Shown here: in pieces, positions 41,582-51,604 of the stretch | Layout: every line of letters starts with the position of its first letter | Numbering within the stretch: position 1 is the stretch's first letter | Source: JBLUOA01 sp048060095 | Lineage (GTDB): Bacteria > Pseudomonadota > Alphaproteobacteria > Rhodobacterales > Rhodobacteraceae | Direction: 5' to 3' | Length of the DNA: 64,000 bases | NCBI RefSeq assembly: GCF_048060095.1 | Contig: NZ_JBLUOA010000001.1 | Span: forward strand, 1,674,001 to 1,738,000 | Notes under the pieces: model-generated | The model's input: only the letters and a program-made list of their open reading frames with translations | Told to the model about the DNA's origin: nothing | Database searches by the model: none | Translations under genes and position numbers: made by a program

Positions 41582-42430
41582 ATGAAGCGTATTCTGCTGA
41601 TCCTCGCCCTGCTCTGCCCGACCGCCCTGATGGCGCAGACCTATCCGGCCTACGACTCCGTCTACATCAACGATTACGGCAGTCTGATCGAGGATGAGGC
41701 GGAGGCCGCGCTTGCCGCAAAGCTCGAAAAGCTGCGCGACGACACCGGGATCGAAATGACCGTCCTGACCTTGCGCAGTTGGAAGACCTTTGGCGGCCAC
41801 GATACGGTGGAAAGCTTCGCAACCGGGCTGTTCAATGACTGGGGCATTGGTGACGCGAACCGGAGCGACGGCATCCTGATCCTCGTGGCGCAGAATGATC
41901 GCGACATGCGGATCGAGCTTGGGAACGGGTATTCGGAATCGTTTGACATCGTCGCGGGAGACATCATCGACCAGCACTTCATTCCCGCCTTCCGCGATGC
42001 GAACTACAGCGAGGGGATCGTCAGGGGCACCACCGAAACCATCATTCGCATTGCCGAACGCCACGCGGACGGCCTTGCCCCGGAAGAGCGTCAACGCTCC
42101 GGCGCGGGTCTGCCACGTTTCCTGATCCCAATCATGTTTGCGGGCGTGGCGCTGCTGATTATCTTCCGCCGGTTCATCGGCGATCTGTTCACCCGCTTTA
42201 AATCATGCCCAAACTGCGGACGGCGCGGGTTGCATCGGCATCGCGAGGTCGTGACCCACGCCACGAAGGAAGAAACCGGCCTTCGGACCGAGACCACCAA
42301 TTGCAGCCATTGCGATTATAACGATCATCGGAACGTCACGATCCCGATCCGAACGCGATCAAGCAGCAGCAGCGGCGGGTCATTTGGCGGCGGAAGCTCC
42401 TCAGGCGGTGGGGCGTCCGGCAAATGGTAG
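41582..42430 (+). CDS. TPM-domain membrane protein with zinc-ribbon and Gly/Ser tail
   Basis: A 282-residue exported protein: signal peptide (MKRILLILALLCPTALMA), a TPM domain starting VYINDYGSLIEDEAEAALAAKLEKLRDDTGIEMTVLTL, a single membrane helix near residue 180 (FLIPIMFAGVALLIIF), then a cytoplasmic or inner-face zinc-ribbon-like part with CPNCGRR and CSHCDY, and a Ser/Gly tail SSSSSGGSFGGG. TPM domains (YgcG-like) are often tied to phosphatase or photosystem repair activity in plants; the bacterial role is unknown. No partner gene of the LemA type is next to it. Confidence 0.82.
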   Translation: MKRILLILALLCPTALMAQTYPAYDSVYINDYGSLIEDEAEAALAAKLEKLRDDTGIEMTVLTLRSWKTFGGHDTVESFATGLFNDWGIGDANRSDGILILVAQNDRDMRIELGNGYSESFDIVAGDIIDQHFIPAFRDANYSEGIVRGTTETIIRIAERHADGLAPEERQRSGAGLPRFLIPIMFAGVALLIIFRRFIGDLFTRFKSCPNCGRRGLHRHREVVTHATKEETGLRTETTNCSHCDYNDHRNVTIPIRTRSSSSSGGSFGGGSSSGGGASGKW

Positions 42431-42644
42431 TCTAAAAACGACATTTTGGCGGAAACAGACCTGACAGCGGCCTAAACTCCTTCTTACGCTGTGGAAAAGC
42501 GGAGGGGTCATGGCCGGGCACGATTGGGTCATCGCGTTGGTGATCAGAACCATCGGTGCGGAAAGAGGGCGCGCAGCGCGCGGGCGGCCGTCGGTGTAAT
42601 CCACCGCCGTAGCCCCTGCCCCACTCCCAAAACCCGAGTATTCC

Positions 42645-44183
42645 ATGACAGATCAATCCCCACGCCGTTCCGGTGGACGCGCCGCGCGCCGCGCTATGCG
42701 GGCTGCCCCGCTCACCGACGATATCCGCCCGATCCGCCCCGGCATGGAGGGCGGCACCTATCAGCCGCTGACCGGTGCGCAAGTCGCCCGCATCCATGCT
42801 GCAGCACTTGAGGCGCTGGAACAGATCGGCCTTGCGGACGCGCCCCCATCAGGGGTGGAGATTTTGACCGCGGTCGGCGCGATCCTCGGCGACGATGGTC
42901 GCCTGCGCTTCCCCCGCGCCTTGGTCGAAGACATGCTGGCGAAAGCCGCGAAAGAAATAACGTTATGCGGGCGCGACCCGGCGCATGACCTGCAACTTGG
43001 CGGCAACCGCGTGCATTTCGGCACCGCCGGGGCGGCCGTTCACATGGTCGATCCCGATGGGCGCAATTACCGCGAGTCGACCGTGCAGGATTTGCATGAC
43101 GCGGCGCGGATCGTCGATCAGCTCGACAATATCCACTTTCTCCAGCGCCCGATGGTGTGCCGGGACATTCCCGACAATTACGAGATGGACCTGAACACCA
43201 TCTACGCGACCTGCGCAGGCACCACGAAACACATCGGCACGAGCTTTACGGAGCCCGCCTTCGTCCCCGGCGCGTTTGATATGCTGCACATGATTGCGGG
43301 CGGTGAAGAGGCATGGCGCGCACGGCCATTTCTAAGCAACTCAAACTGCTTCGTCGTGCCGCCGATGAAATTCGCCACCGAAGCCTGCCAGGTGATGGAG
43401 GCTTGCATCGAAGGCGGAATGCCCGTGCTGCTTCTGTCCGCGGGCATGGCGGGCGCAACCGCGCCCTCGACCATCGCGGGCGCAATCACGCAGGCGTGCG
43501 CGGAATGTCTGGCCGGGATCGTCTACGTGAACGCTATCCGGCCCGGTCATCCGGCGATCTTCGGCACCTGGCCGTTCGGGCTGGACCTACGCACCGGCGC
43601 TATGACCGTCGGGTCGGGTGAGCAGGCATTGCTGACAGCGGGCTGCGCACAGATGCACAAATTCTACGGCATCCCCGGCGGCGCGGCGGCTGGCGCGTCG
43701 GATTCAAAACTTCCCGACATGCAAGCCGGGTGGGAACAGATGTGTTCCAACGTCATGGCCGGGCTGTCCGGGCTGAACATGGTCTATGAGGCCGCGGGAA
43801 TGCACGCCTCATTGCTTGGTTTCTGCCACGAATCCCTGATCCTTGGCGACGATCTGATCGGACAGGCGATGCGCTGCGTGCGGGGGATCGAAGTGACGGA
43901 CGAAACGCTCGGCCTCGATCAGATGCGCGAGGTCTGCCTTGGCGGGCCTGGTCACTACCTTGGCACGGATGCGACGCTGGGCCGGATGCAGACCGATCAC
44001 GTCTACCCCGCGCTGGGCGATCGGACCTCACCAAAGGAATGGGCAGAGCTTGATAAGCCCGACCTCGTCAAGAAGGCGACGGCGCGAAAGGAAGAGATCC
44101 TGTCCGAACGCTCAGCCGCCCAGTTTGACCCCGCCCTCGATGCGGCGATCAGGGCCAAGTTCAACATCCACTTGCCGACGTAG
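42645..44183 (+). CDS. MttB-family (trimethylamine methyltransferase-like) protein
   Basis: Member of the MttB superfamily (512 residues). Methanogen MttB carries pyrrolysine; this reading frame has no internal stop, so it belongs to the non-pyrrolysine branch, whose tested members demethylate quaternary amines such as glycine betaine. Segments include HFGTAGAAVHMVDPDGRNYRE, LSNSNCFVVPPMKFA, AGMAGATAPSTIAGAI and MQAGWEQMCSNVMAGLSG. The N-terminus is Arg-rich (RRSGGRAARRAMRAA). It points at, and ends two bases before, a convergent FAD/GcvT demethylase gene. The corrinoid acceptor is not in the window. Confidence 0.88.
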   Translation: MTDQSPRRSGGRAARRAMRAAPLTDDIRPIRPGMEGGTYQPLTGAQVARIHAAALEALEQIGLADAPPSGVEILTAVGAILGDDGRLRFPRALVEDMLAKAAKEITLCGRDPAHDLQLGGNRVHFGTAGAAVHMVDPDGRNYRESTVQDLHDAARIVDQLDNIHFLQRPMVCRDIPDNYEMDLNTIYATCAGTTKHIGTSFTEPAFVPGAFDMLHMIAGGEEAWRARPFLSNSNCFVVPPMKFATEACQVMEACIEGGMPVLLLSAGMAGATAPSTIAGAITQACAECLAGIVYVNAIRPGHPAIFGTWPFGLDLRTGAMTVGSGEQALLTAGCAQMHKFYGIPGGAAAGASDSKLPDMQAGWEQMCSNVMAGLSGLNMVYEAAGMHASLLGFCHESLILGDDLIGQAMRCVRGIEVTDETLGLDQMREVCLGGPGHYLGTDATLGRMQTDHVYPALGDRTSPKEWAELDKPDLVKKATARKEEILSERSAAQFDPALDAAIRAKFNIHLPT

Positions 44184-44184
44184 G

Positions 44185-46599
44185 CTAAGCGCGGAGCCGT
44201 TCGCCTTTCGCATCAAACGGCGGCTCTGCCAAAACTCGCGCCCGGTGTGGCCGGCCTAGGATGAAGATATCAACCTCATCCCCCGGCGCCGCGGTGCCTG
44301 CCTTGAGGTAACCCAGCGCCAGCGACGCCCCGACCGTGTGGCCGTAGGTGCCGGATGTCACGTGGCCCGCGGGCGCGCCATCCAGCGTGAAGATCGGCTC
44401 TCCGCCCGTCGCGTCGGCGTCCGTTACGTCAACCTCGAACAGCGAGAGCGTTTCGCGGGCGGGCTTGTCCATCACGGCGGCATAGGCGGCCTTGTTCAGG
44501 AATTCCTTGTCCATCTTAACCAACCGTGCCAGCCCAACCTCTTGCGGCCAGTATTCGGGCGAGTATTCCCGGCCCCAGCTGCCGTAACCCTTTTCGACCC
44601 TCAGCGACATCAAAGCGCGACCGCCGACAGGCCCGGCCCCGACGTCTTTGCCAGCTTTCAACAGAGCTTCGTAGAGCGCCAGTTGATCGCCCACATCGCA
44701 ATGAAGTTCCCACCCCAGATCGCCGGTGAAGGACACCCGAAGCGCGACGGCCTCGACACCCGCGACCACGATCCGATTTGACCGCATGAACGGGAATGCC
44801 TCGGTCGATAGGTCCGCATTGGTCAACCGTTCCAACAACGCCCGCGATTTTGGCCCTGCGATGTTGAACCCGCAGACCGCTTCGGTCCGGCTTTCGAACG
44901 TCGTTCCGTCTGGCAGCGGCACCTGTTTCCAGAATCGGTTGTGATAGCGTTCGGCCATGCCCGAGCCGATGATCCAGAACTCCTCCTCCGCGATGCGCGT
45001 GACGGTGAAATCCCCGGCGACACCGCCGCGCACCCCGATCAGAGGCGTTAGGCAGGACCGTCCCACCGCGGTCGGCATCCTGTTGGCGAAGACCGCGTTC
45101 AACCAATCTTCTGCCCCCGGGCCGCGACAGATGTATTTGGCGAAATTTGAAATATCGATGATCCCGGCAGCCTCTCGAAGCATCCGGCATTCGCGGCCGA
45201 CCGGTTCAAACCAGTTCTGGCGTTTGAACCCGTCCGTATCCTTGGTGCCGGGTGTCTCAGCGAACCAAAGCGGGTGTTCCCAGCCGTAGTTTAGGCCGAA
45301 CACAGCGCCCATTGATTTCTGCAACTCATAGATCGGTCGCGTCCGCGCCGGGCGCCCGGCGTCACGTTCTTCGTTCGGGAAATGGATTTTGAAGCGATGC
45401 GCGTATTGATCCTGCACCCGCGCCTTGGTGAAGGCCTTGCCCGCCCAAACGCCAAACCGTGCCAAATCCCACGCGAAGAGGTCGAGCTTTGGTTCACCCT
45501 CGACAATCCATTCCGCCGCCAGCATCCCCAAACCGCCCGATTGCGAAAAACCGGGGATGATGCCGTTGCAACAGAAGTAATTGCTAAGCTCCGGCACCGG
45601 CCCGAACAGCGCGTTCGCGTCCGGCGACCAGATCATCGGGCCGTTGATGACGCGCTTGATCCCCGCCTCACCGACGGCTGGCACACGGTCGATGGCGCGC
45701 ATCATGTTATCCTCGATCCGCTCCAGATCGTCGGCGAACAATTCGTGGCCGAACCCTTGGGGGGTGCCCTCCTCTGCCCAGAACTTCATCGCCTTTTCAT
45801 AGGCACCGACCAACAGGCCATTGCCTTCCTGACGCAGGTAGTATTCGCCATCGCGGTCCGCGACTGACGGCAAGCGGCGGCCCATATCCGCAATCTCTGC
45901 AATAGTTTCGGTGACGAAATACTGATGTTCCGTCGGCATCAGCGGCAGTTCGATCCCGGCCATCGCCGCAACCTCTCGCCCCCAAAGCCCACCGGCGTTC
46001 ACGACCCATTCGGCCTTGATGCTGCCCTTCGCGGTTTCGACGACCCATGTGCCATCCGGCTGCGGCACGGTTGCCGTGACGGGGGTGAACCGCATGATTT
46101 CCGCCCCCATTTTTCGCGCGCCAGCAGCATAGGCCATCGTGACGCCCGACGGGTCGACGTTGCCACCGTCGGGTTCATACATGATGCAGCGGATGCCGTC
46201 GAAATTGACCATCGGGTGTAACCGCTCCGCCTCATCCCGGCTCACCTCGTGGAAATTCATGCCATAAAGCTTTGCCTTGGCTTCTTGCAGCCGTAACTGA
46301 TGTTCCCGCGCCTCGGTCTGCGCGAGGTAGAGAGAGCCCGGCTGAAAAACCCCGCAACCCTGCCCGGTTTCCTGCTCAAGCTGTTTATACAGGTTCATCG
46401 TGTAGTGCTGAATGCGGCTGATATTGGTGCTGTCATGCAGCCCGTGGATATTCGCCGCCGCGTGCCAGGTAGACCCCGATGTCAGCTCATCCCGCTCCAG
46501 CAGGACAACATCGGTCCAGCCAAGTTTTGCCAGATGATAGAGGATGGAGCACCCGACAAGCCCTCCTCCGATGACGACGACTTGAGCGTGTGTGCGCAT
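44185..46599 (-). CDS. FAD/GcvT-type demethylating dehydrogenase (dimethylglycine/sarcosine DH-like), copy A
   Basis: An 804-residue fusion: N-terminal FAD oxidoreductase (VVVIGGGLVGCSILYHLAKLGW, then STWHAA with His46 positioned as the covalent FAD His), a middle FAO domain, and a C-terminal GcvT-like aminomethyltransferase domain starting near residue 420. Such enzymes oxidise an N-methyl group and pass the carbon to THF. The substrate may be dimethylglycine, sarcosine or a related amine; it cannot be fixed by eye. It is divergent from copy B with about 210 bases between starts, and its 3' end meets the MttB-family gene. The longer frame to 46689 lacks support. Confidence 0.85.
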   Translation of the reverse strand: MRTHAQVVVIGGGLVGCSILYHLAKLGWTDVVLLERDELTSGSTWHAAANIHGLHDSTNISRIQHYTMNLYKQLEQETGQGCGVFQPGSLYLAQTEAREHQLRLQEAKAKLYGMNFHEVSRDEAERLHPMVNFDGIRCIMYEPDGGNVDPSGVTMAYAAGARKMGAEIMRFTPVTATVPQPDGTWVVETAKGSIKAEWVVNAGGLWGREVAAMAGIELPLMPTEHQYFVTETIAEIADMGRRLPSVADRDGEYYLRQEGNGLLVGAYEKAMKFWAEEGTPQGFGHELFADDLERIEDNMMRAIDRVPAVGEAGIKRVINGPMIWSPDANALFGPVPELSNYFCCNGIIPGFSQSGGLGMLAAEWIVEGEPKLDLFAWDLARFGVWAGKAFTKARVQDQYAHRFKIHFPNEERDAGRPARTRPIYELQKSMGAVFGLNYGWEHPLWFAETPGTKDTDGFKRQNWFEPVGRECRMLREAAGIIDISNFAKYICRGPGAEDWLNAVFANRMPTAVGRSCLTPLIGVRGGVAGDFTVTRIAEEEFWIIGSGMAERYHNRFWKQVPLPDGTTFESRTEAVCGFNIAGPKSRALLERLTNADLSTEAFPFMRSNRIVVAGVEAVALRVSFTGDLGWELHCDVGDQLALYEALLKAGKDVGAGPVGGRALMSLRVEKGYGSWGREYSPEYWPQEVGLARLVKMDKEFLNKAAYAAVMDKPARETLSLFEVDVTDADATGGEPIFTLDGAPAGHVTSGTYGHTVGASLALGYLKAGTAAPGDEVDIFILGRPHRARVLAEPPFDAKGERLRA

Positions 46600-46809
46600 G
46601 GGACCCGCGTTTTGTTGCGTTTCAATTGCTTTCACCCTGACGGGACGCCCAGAAAAATAATGCCCGATCCCGACACAGAGTTTCCTCACAGCGTCAAGTT
46701 TCGGCGTTTGACCCTATTTCGTTTGCGACGCAACATGCCGCAAATCTACATGATTTGAACGGCCACGCATCGGACGCTGCCGGAAAATCAAGATGTGAAA
46801 GGCCCGACC
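46600..46809. promoter_or_regulatory. Divergent promoter region of the two demethylase genes
   Basis: The 210-base gap should drive both demethylase genes. I see TTTGCG-N11-CGCAAA (46722-46744) and GTTGCG at 46613, which could be regulator sites, but no clear -35/-10 pair. Confidence 0.35.
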
Positions 46810-49218
46810 ATGAAAACCCATACGCGTGTCTGTGTCATTGGCGGCGGCGTCGTCGGGGCATCCGTCCTTTACCATCTGACCAAGCTCGGTTGGACCGACG
46901 TGATGCTGGTAGAGAGGTCGGAACTAACGTCAGGTTCAACATGGCACGCGGCTGGCGGATTTCATACGCTGAACGGCGACACCAACATGGCGGCGCTCCA
47001 GGGTTACACGATCCGGCTGTATAAGGAGCTTGAGGAACTGACAGGCATGTCCTGTGGTCTTCACCACGTTGGCGGCGTTACCCTCGCCGACACGCCGGAG
47101 CGCATGGATATGCTGAAGGCAGAGCGGGCCAAGCACCGCTATATGGGCCTTGAAACCGAAATCCTGTCACCGGAAGAAATCGCCAAGATCGCCCCCGTCA
47201 CCAATGTCGAAGGCGTGCTCGGCGGGCTTTATGACCCGCTTGACGGCCACCTCGACCCGTCCGGCACGACACACGCTTATGCGAAGGGTGCCCGGATGAA
47301 CGGGGCTGAGGTGGTTCTTCACACCAAAGTCGAAGAAACCAACCCCCGCCCCGATGGAAGCTGGGAGGTCGTGACCGACAAGGGCACGATCATCGCGGAA
47401 CACCTTGTCAATGCCGCGGGCCTTTGGGCGCGCGAAGTCGGGGCGATGGCCGGCGTCTACCTGCCACTCCACCCGATGGAGCATCAATACCTCGTCACCG
47501 ATGATATCCCATCGATCTACGAACGCGACGCCGAACACCCGCACGTCATGGACCCCGGCGGTGAAAGCTATCTGCGGCAAGAAGGGCGCGGGCTATGCAT
47601 CGGGTTCTACGAACAGACCTGCAAGCCGTGGGCCGTCGGCGGCACCCCTTGGGAATTCGGGCATGAATTGCTGCCCGACGATATTGACAAGATCGAAGAA
47701 AGCATTGAATTCGCTTATAAACGCTTCCCCGTTTTGGCAGATGCAGGGGTCAAGAACATCATCCACGGCCCCTTCACCTTCGCGCCCGACGGAAACCCAC
47801 TTGTCGGCCCAGTCCCGGGCCTAAGCAACTATTGGTCGGCTTGCGGAGTCATGGCGGGCTTTTCCCAAGGCGGCGGGGTCGGCCTGACCCTTGCCCAATG
47901 GATGATCGAAGGAGAGCCGGCGCGCGACGTCTTCGCGATGGACATCGCCCGCTTCGGCAAGTGGATCACCCCCGGCTACACCCTACCAAAGGTCGTTGAG
48001 AACTATCAAAACCGCTTTTCCGTCAGTTACCCGAACGAAGAGCTCCCGGCTGCGCGGCCATTCCAGACGACCCCGATGTATGACATCTGGGACAGCATGG
48101 GCGCGGTTTGGGGCCAGCAATTCGGGCTTGAGGTGCCGAACTACTTCGCGGAAGGGGATGAACCGCGTTACGAAACGCCGTCTTTCCGCCGCTCAAACGC
48201 GTGGAATGCGACGCGACGGGAAGTAAAGGCCGTCCGTGAAGCCGTTGGAATCAATGAGGTTCAAAACTTCGGCAAGTTTCGTGTCACTGGCGAAGGTGCC
48301 CGCGCATGGCTTGACCGGGTCATGGCAGGTCGGATGCCGAAACCGGGGCGGCTGTCACTGACCCCGATGCTGTCGCCCAGGGGTCGGCTGATCGGCGATT
48401 TCACAGTGTCCTGCCTGTCGGAGGCTGAATTCCAGCTTACCGCCTCCTACGGCTCCCAAGCGTTTCACGAACGCTGGTTGCGTCGGAACCTCGACGATGG
48501 CGTGACGCTTGAGAACATCTCGGACCGGCGCACTGGCTTTCAGATCGCCGGGCCGAAGGCACGTGATGTGCTGGCCGCTGTGACTCACGCCGATGTCGCC
48601 TCAATGAAATTCCTCGATGTGCAGCGCATGACGATCGGCATGTGCGACTGCATTGTGCAACGGGTCAGCTATACCGGCGATCTGGGCTACGAGATTTATA
48701 CAGACGCGATGAGCCAGCGCGCCCTGTTCCACGACCTATGGGCCGAGGGGCAGAACCACGGCATGCGCCCCTTCGGGATGCGCGCGATGATGAGCCTGCG
48801 GCTCGACAAATTCTTCGGCTCTTGGCTGAGTGAATATTCGCCCGACTATACCGCCGCCGAAACGGGGCTGGATCGCTTTATCTCTTTCAAGAAGAATGTT
48901 GATTTCATTGGACGATCCGCCGCAGAGGTTGAACGGAAAAACGGCACCGCCCGCACGCTGGTCGCTTTCGAAGTCGATGCGGATGACGCCGACGTAGTTG
49001 CGTATGAACCGGTGTGGATTGATGGCGAGGTCAAAGGCTTCTGCACCTCCGGCGGGTATTCGCACTACACGGACAAATCAATCGCGCTCGCGCTGATCCC
49101 GACGGAACATGCGAAGGATGGTTTGGCGGTTGAGATTGAGATTCTAGGCGACATGCGGCCCGCGACGCTCATCAGCACCCCGTTGTTTGACCCGGAAGGG
49201 GCGCGAATGCGCGGTTAG
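46810..49218 (+). CDS. FAD/GcvT-type demethylating dehydrogenase, copy B
   Basis: Paralogue of copy A in size (802 residues) and domain order: FAD domain VCVIGGGVVGASVLYHLTKLGW, His46 in STWHAAGG, middle domain with PLVGPVPGLSNYWSACGVMAGFSQGGGVG, then the GcvT-like domain with GRLSLTPMLSPRGRLIGDFT and FGMRAMMSLRLDKFFGSW. The two copies share the N-terminal region strongly but differ in the middle, suggesting different substrates. The ATG at 46810 has AAAGG upstream; a GTG at 46795 is an alternative. Confidence 0.86.
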   Translation: MKTHTRVCVIGGGVVGASVLYHLTKLGWTDVMLVERSELTSGSTWHAAGGFHTLNGDTNMAALQGYTIRLYKELEELTGMSCGLHHVGGVTLADTPERMDMLKAERAKHRYMGLETEILSPEEIAKIAPVTNVEGVLGGLYDPLDGHLDPSGTTHAYAKGARMNGAEVVLHTKVEETNPRPDGSWEVVTDKGTIIAEHLVNAAGLWAREVGAMAGVYLPLHPMEHQYLVTDDIPSIYERDAEHPHVMDPGGESYLRQEGRGLCIGFYEQTCKPWAVGGTPWEFGHELLPDDIDKIEESIEFAYKRFPVLADAGVKNIIHGPFTFAPDGNPLVGPVPGLSNYWSACGVMAGFSQGGGVGLTLAQWMIEGEPARDVFAMDIARFGKWITPGYTLPKVVENYQNRFSVSYPNEELPAARPFQTTPMYDIWDSMGAVWGQQFGLEVPNYFAEGDEPRYETPSFRRSNAWNATRREVKAVREAVGINEVQNFGKFRVTGEGARAWLDRVMAGRMPKPGRLSLTPMLSPRGRLIGDFTVSCLSEAEFQLTASYGSQAFHERWLRRNLDDGVTLENISDRRTGFQIAGPKARDVLAAVTHADVASMKFLDVQRMTIGMCDCIVQRVSYTGDLGYEIYTDAMSQRALFHDLWAEGQNHGMRPFGMRAMMSLRLDKFFGSWLSEYSPDYTAAETGLDRFISFKKNVDFIGRSAAEVERKNGTARTLVAFEVDADDADVVAYEPVWIDGEVKGFCTSGGYSHYTDKSIALALIPTEHAKDGLAVEIEILGDMRPATLISTPLFDPEGARMRG

Positions 49219-49224
49219 CGCAGG

Positions 49225-49860
49225 CTACTCAACCAATTGAATCGCCTCTTCCCGCGTCAAAACACGGCGGGCGGGGGCGTAGTTGCGTAAGCCTTCTTTG
49301 GTTTCCAACTCCGGGAACAACTCCATAATCTCGGTCCGCTGGGCATTGCCGATGCCTTTCAGCGTATGATCGTCGGGCTGAAAGCTCTCGGTCCATGCGC
49401 CATTCGCCAGAACAACCTGATGGTGATCGAATAGGATGTGGACATAGCAGGTATCAACCGCCCCGGCGCGGCAGACGCCGCGATTGTCGACCATGTGTTT
49501 CGCGGCGACCAGCACTTCCGGTTCTTCAAAATGAAGCGACGTGCGATCCTTCGTCACAAGCATCCGGTGGTTCGGGCTGACCATCATATCCCGCTCTGGC
49601 AGGCCATTCCCGAGCGATCGTGCGCGGATCAGAATCGGGCGCAGATGCGGCGTGTGCGCCACCTTGCGCCGCGGAAAGACCTTCGCCCCAACCCAACGGA
49701 CGGTCTGAAGTCCGTTGTCGCGAGTCACGACCGCGTCGCCGGGCTTCAAATCCTCAATCTTCCGTTCACCCTTCGGAGTCGCGATATGCGTTCCGGGGGT
49801 AAAGCACGGCGTTGCTGCGGTGTTTTCGGCGTCATCAAATATCTGACGGTCCAATGTCAT
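49225..49860 (-). CDS. Standalone Hint-domain protein
   Basis: A 211-residue protein with a Hint (hedgehog/intein-type) fold: PCFTPGTHIATPKGERKIEDLKPGDAVVTRDNG is the first splicing block with the nucleophilic Cys, and PNHRMLV near residue 97 carries the block-B His. The family is the Rhodobacterales Hint_2 type, often joined to calcium-binding repeats in large secreted proteins; here it stands alone. No downstream His-Asn splice junction is evident, so self-cleavage rather than splicing is possible. The ATG at 49860 is weak; a TTG at 49884 adds eight basic residues. Confidence 0.75.
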   Translation of the reverse strand: MTLDRQIFDDAENTAATPCFTPGTHIATPKGERKIEDLKPGDAVVTRDNGLQTVRWVGAKVFPRRKVAHTPHLRPILIRARSLGNGLPERDMMVSPNHRMLVTKDRTSLHFEEPEVLVAAKHMVDNRGVCRAGAVDTCYVHILFDHHQVVLANGAWTESFQPDDHTLKGIGNAQRTEIMELFPELETKEGLRNYAPARRVLTREEAIQLVE

Positions 49861-49884
49861 TCGTTTAATCCGTTTCTTTGCCAA

Positions 49885-50490
49885 GCCAATCGAACGGCTC
49901 GCACCAATTATTTGTCGTCAAAAACCGGTTGCCCGGCGGTCTAAAATGCCTTTCGCAAACCTCGGAAAAGCGAGGCTTGATCGTTCCGTCGGGGCGCTTG
50001 AACAAAGATGAGGGTCACGGCCAAAACGCCTGACACCCTCCAATTCCCCCACGGACACACCGAAAATACCAAGTTCCAGCCCGTGCAAAAAGGAAAAACC
50101 CCTGCCGTGCGCCGATGACGCTGCGACAGGTAATACGGCGGATTTGTTTAACATTCAGGATTGTCACGCGATTGATCGGGTATTGTTGCGATGGAAGAAA
50201 CAGGCCTGTCGCGGGATTCTTGGTTGTTTTTCAAACATCTCTGGCGGCGCCTAAACCCGGCACCTGCCCAAATCGCCATGCCCGTTTCTCGCGACAAAGC
50301 AGTAGCTTAACACGAGTCTTTGATACGGCCGCCGCGTTCTGGTTGTGATGAAACGGGGTGGCAGTCACCCATCCAAACGCCGCATTGTTCGCGATAACCC
50401 TACGAACGCGCCACATCAGCCCGATTGTTTCCAATTCCAGCATCCGACGATTCGCGAATACGCTCTGTCGGCTTGTTTCGTTGTTGGGTG
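49885..50490. other. Gene-free stretch upstream of the Hint gene
   Basis: About 600 bases between the Hint start and tRNA-Leu. Short frames are present but none has coding character or a good ribosome site. A small CCTCG/CGAGG hairpin lies at about 49959-49976. I see nothing else supportable; it may hold the Hint promoter and a decayed gene. Confidence 0.4.
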
Positions 50491-50576
50491 TGGTGCCCGA
50501 GGCGAGACTCGAACTCGCACGATGTTGCCATCGGGGGATTTTGAATCCCCTGCGTCTACCATTCCGCCACTCGGGC
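50491..50576 (-). tRNA. tRNA-Leu (anticodon CAA)
   Basis: 86 nt on the minus strand with encoded CCA. Acceptor arms GCCCGAG/CTCGGGC, a long variable arm, and anticodon loop TTCAAAA (CAA) identify a class II leucine tRNA. Confidence 0.97.
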
Positions 50577-50637
50577 CACGGCGCTGATTTACCTATTCGG
50601 TCTTGGCGCGTCTACCGGAAAATGCGCCCGACTGCCA

Positions 50638-51486
50638 TCAAAGCTGCCGGGCCGAGAATGTGTCGCATTCCCGCATGTCACCGGTTTCGTATCCCCGCTG
50701 AAACCAGTTCTGCCGCTGCTCTGACGTGCCGTGCGTAAAGGTGTGCGGCACGGGCCTGCGTCCGGCATTGCGTTGCAGCGTGTCGTCACCGATCTGACGT
50801 GCCGCATTCATCGCCTCGGCAATATCACCCCGCTCCAAGGAACCAAACTTGGCCTGCGCCTGTCGCGCCCAGATGCCAGAGAAGCAGTCGGCCTGCAGTT
50901 CGATCTGAACCGAAATCGCATTGCTTTGCGTTTCGCTGGACTGCGCGCGCACATTGTTGGCTTTCGATAGAATGCCAAGTTCATCCTGAACATGATGCGC
51001 GACCTCATGCGCCACGACATAGGCCGCCGCGAAGTCCCCCGATGCGCCAAGGCGGCGCGACAACGTCGTGAAAAATTCGGTGTCGAGGTAGGCTTTCTTA
51101 TCCAGCGGGCAGTAGAACGGACCGGCAGCGCCATTCGCCCCGCCGCAGGCCGAGGTGGTTGCACCCTTGAACAGAACCAACGTCACCGGGTTATATTCCT
51201 GCCCGACCTGAGTGCGGAAGAGATCGGCCCAAACCTCTTCGGTATCGGCAAGCGTGACCGAAACAAACTCGCCCGCCTGCTGGTCGGCCTCTGTGATTTC
51301 GACCGAACCCGATGATTGCGCGCCGATCGATTGGTTGTTCAACAACGGCGATACGTCGATGCCCAGAAAGTAGCCAATCACAAGCACGGCGATCAAACCG
51401 ATCCCGCCTATTCCACCAATCGCGCCAGCCCTGCTGCCGCGTCGATCCTCAATGTTCCGGCTTCCCCGTCGCCCACGCCATTTCAT
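50638..51486 (-). CDS. Neutral zinc metallopeptidase, YpfJ family
   Basis: A 282-residue membrane-anchored protein of the YpfJ/neutral zinc metallopeptidase family. The basic N-terminus MKWRGRRGSRNIEDRRG precedes a Gly-rich membrane segment (GAIGGIGGIGLIAVLVIGYFLG), and the zincin motif HEVAHH lies near residue 164, followed by the FSGIWARQA and HGTSEQRQNWFQRGYETGD segments typical of the family. The catalytic domain would face the periplasm. Start 51486 has GGAG six bases upstream; the ATG at 51492 is the alternative. No target is known. Confidence 0.88.
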   Translation of the reverse strand: MKWRGRRGSRNIEDRRGSRAGAIGGIGGIGLIAVLVIGYFLGIDVSPLLNNQSIGAQSSGSVEITEADQQAGEFVSVTLADTEEVWADLFRTQVGQEYNPVTLVLFKGATTSACGGANGAAGPFYCPLDKKAYLDTEFFTTLSRRLGASGDFAAAYVVAHEVAHHVQDELGILSKANNVRAQSSETQSNAISVQIELQADCFSGIWARQAQAKFGSLERGDIAEAMNAARQIGDDTLQRNAGRRPVPHTFTHGTSEQRQNWFQRGYETGDMRECDTFSARQL

Positions 51487-51604
51487 CGACACATCTCCTC
51501 GTTACATCATCCGATATTAACGTCTTCGCTTCATCCGGCAACGCAGAAGTGCTTGACGTAGGGGTTTGGGCGTGGTGCATGGGAAAGAAAAACGGGCAGA
51601 GCGG

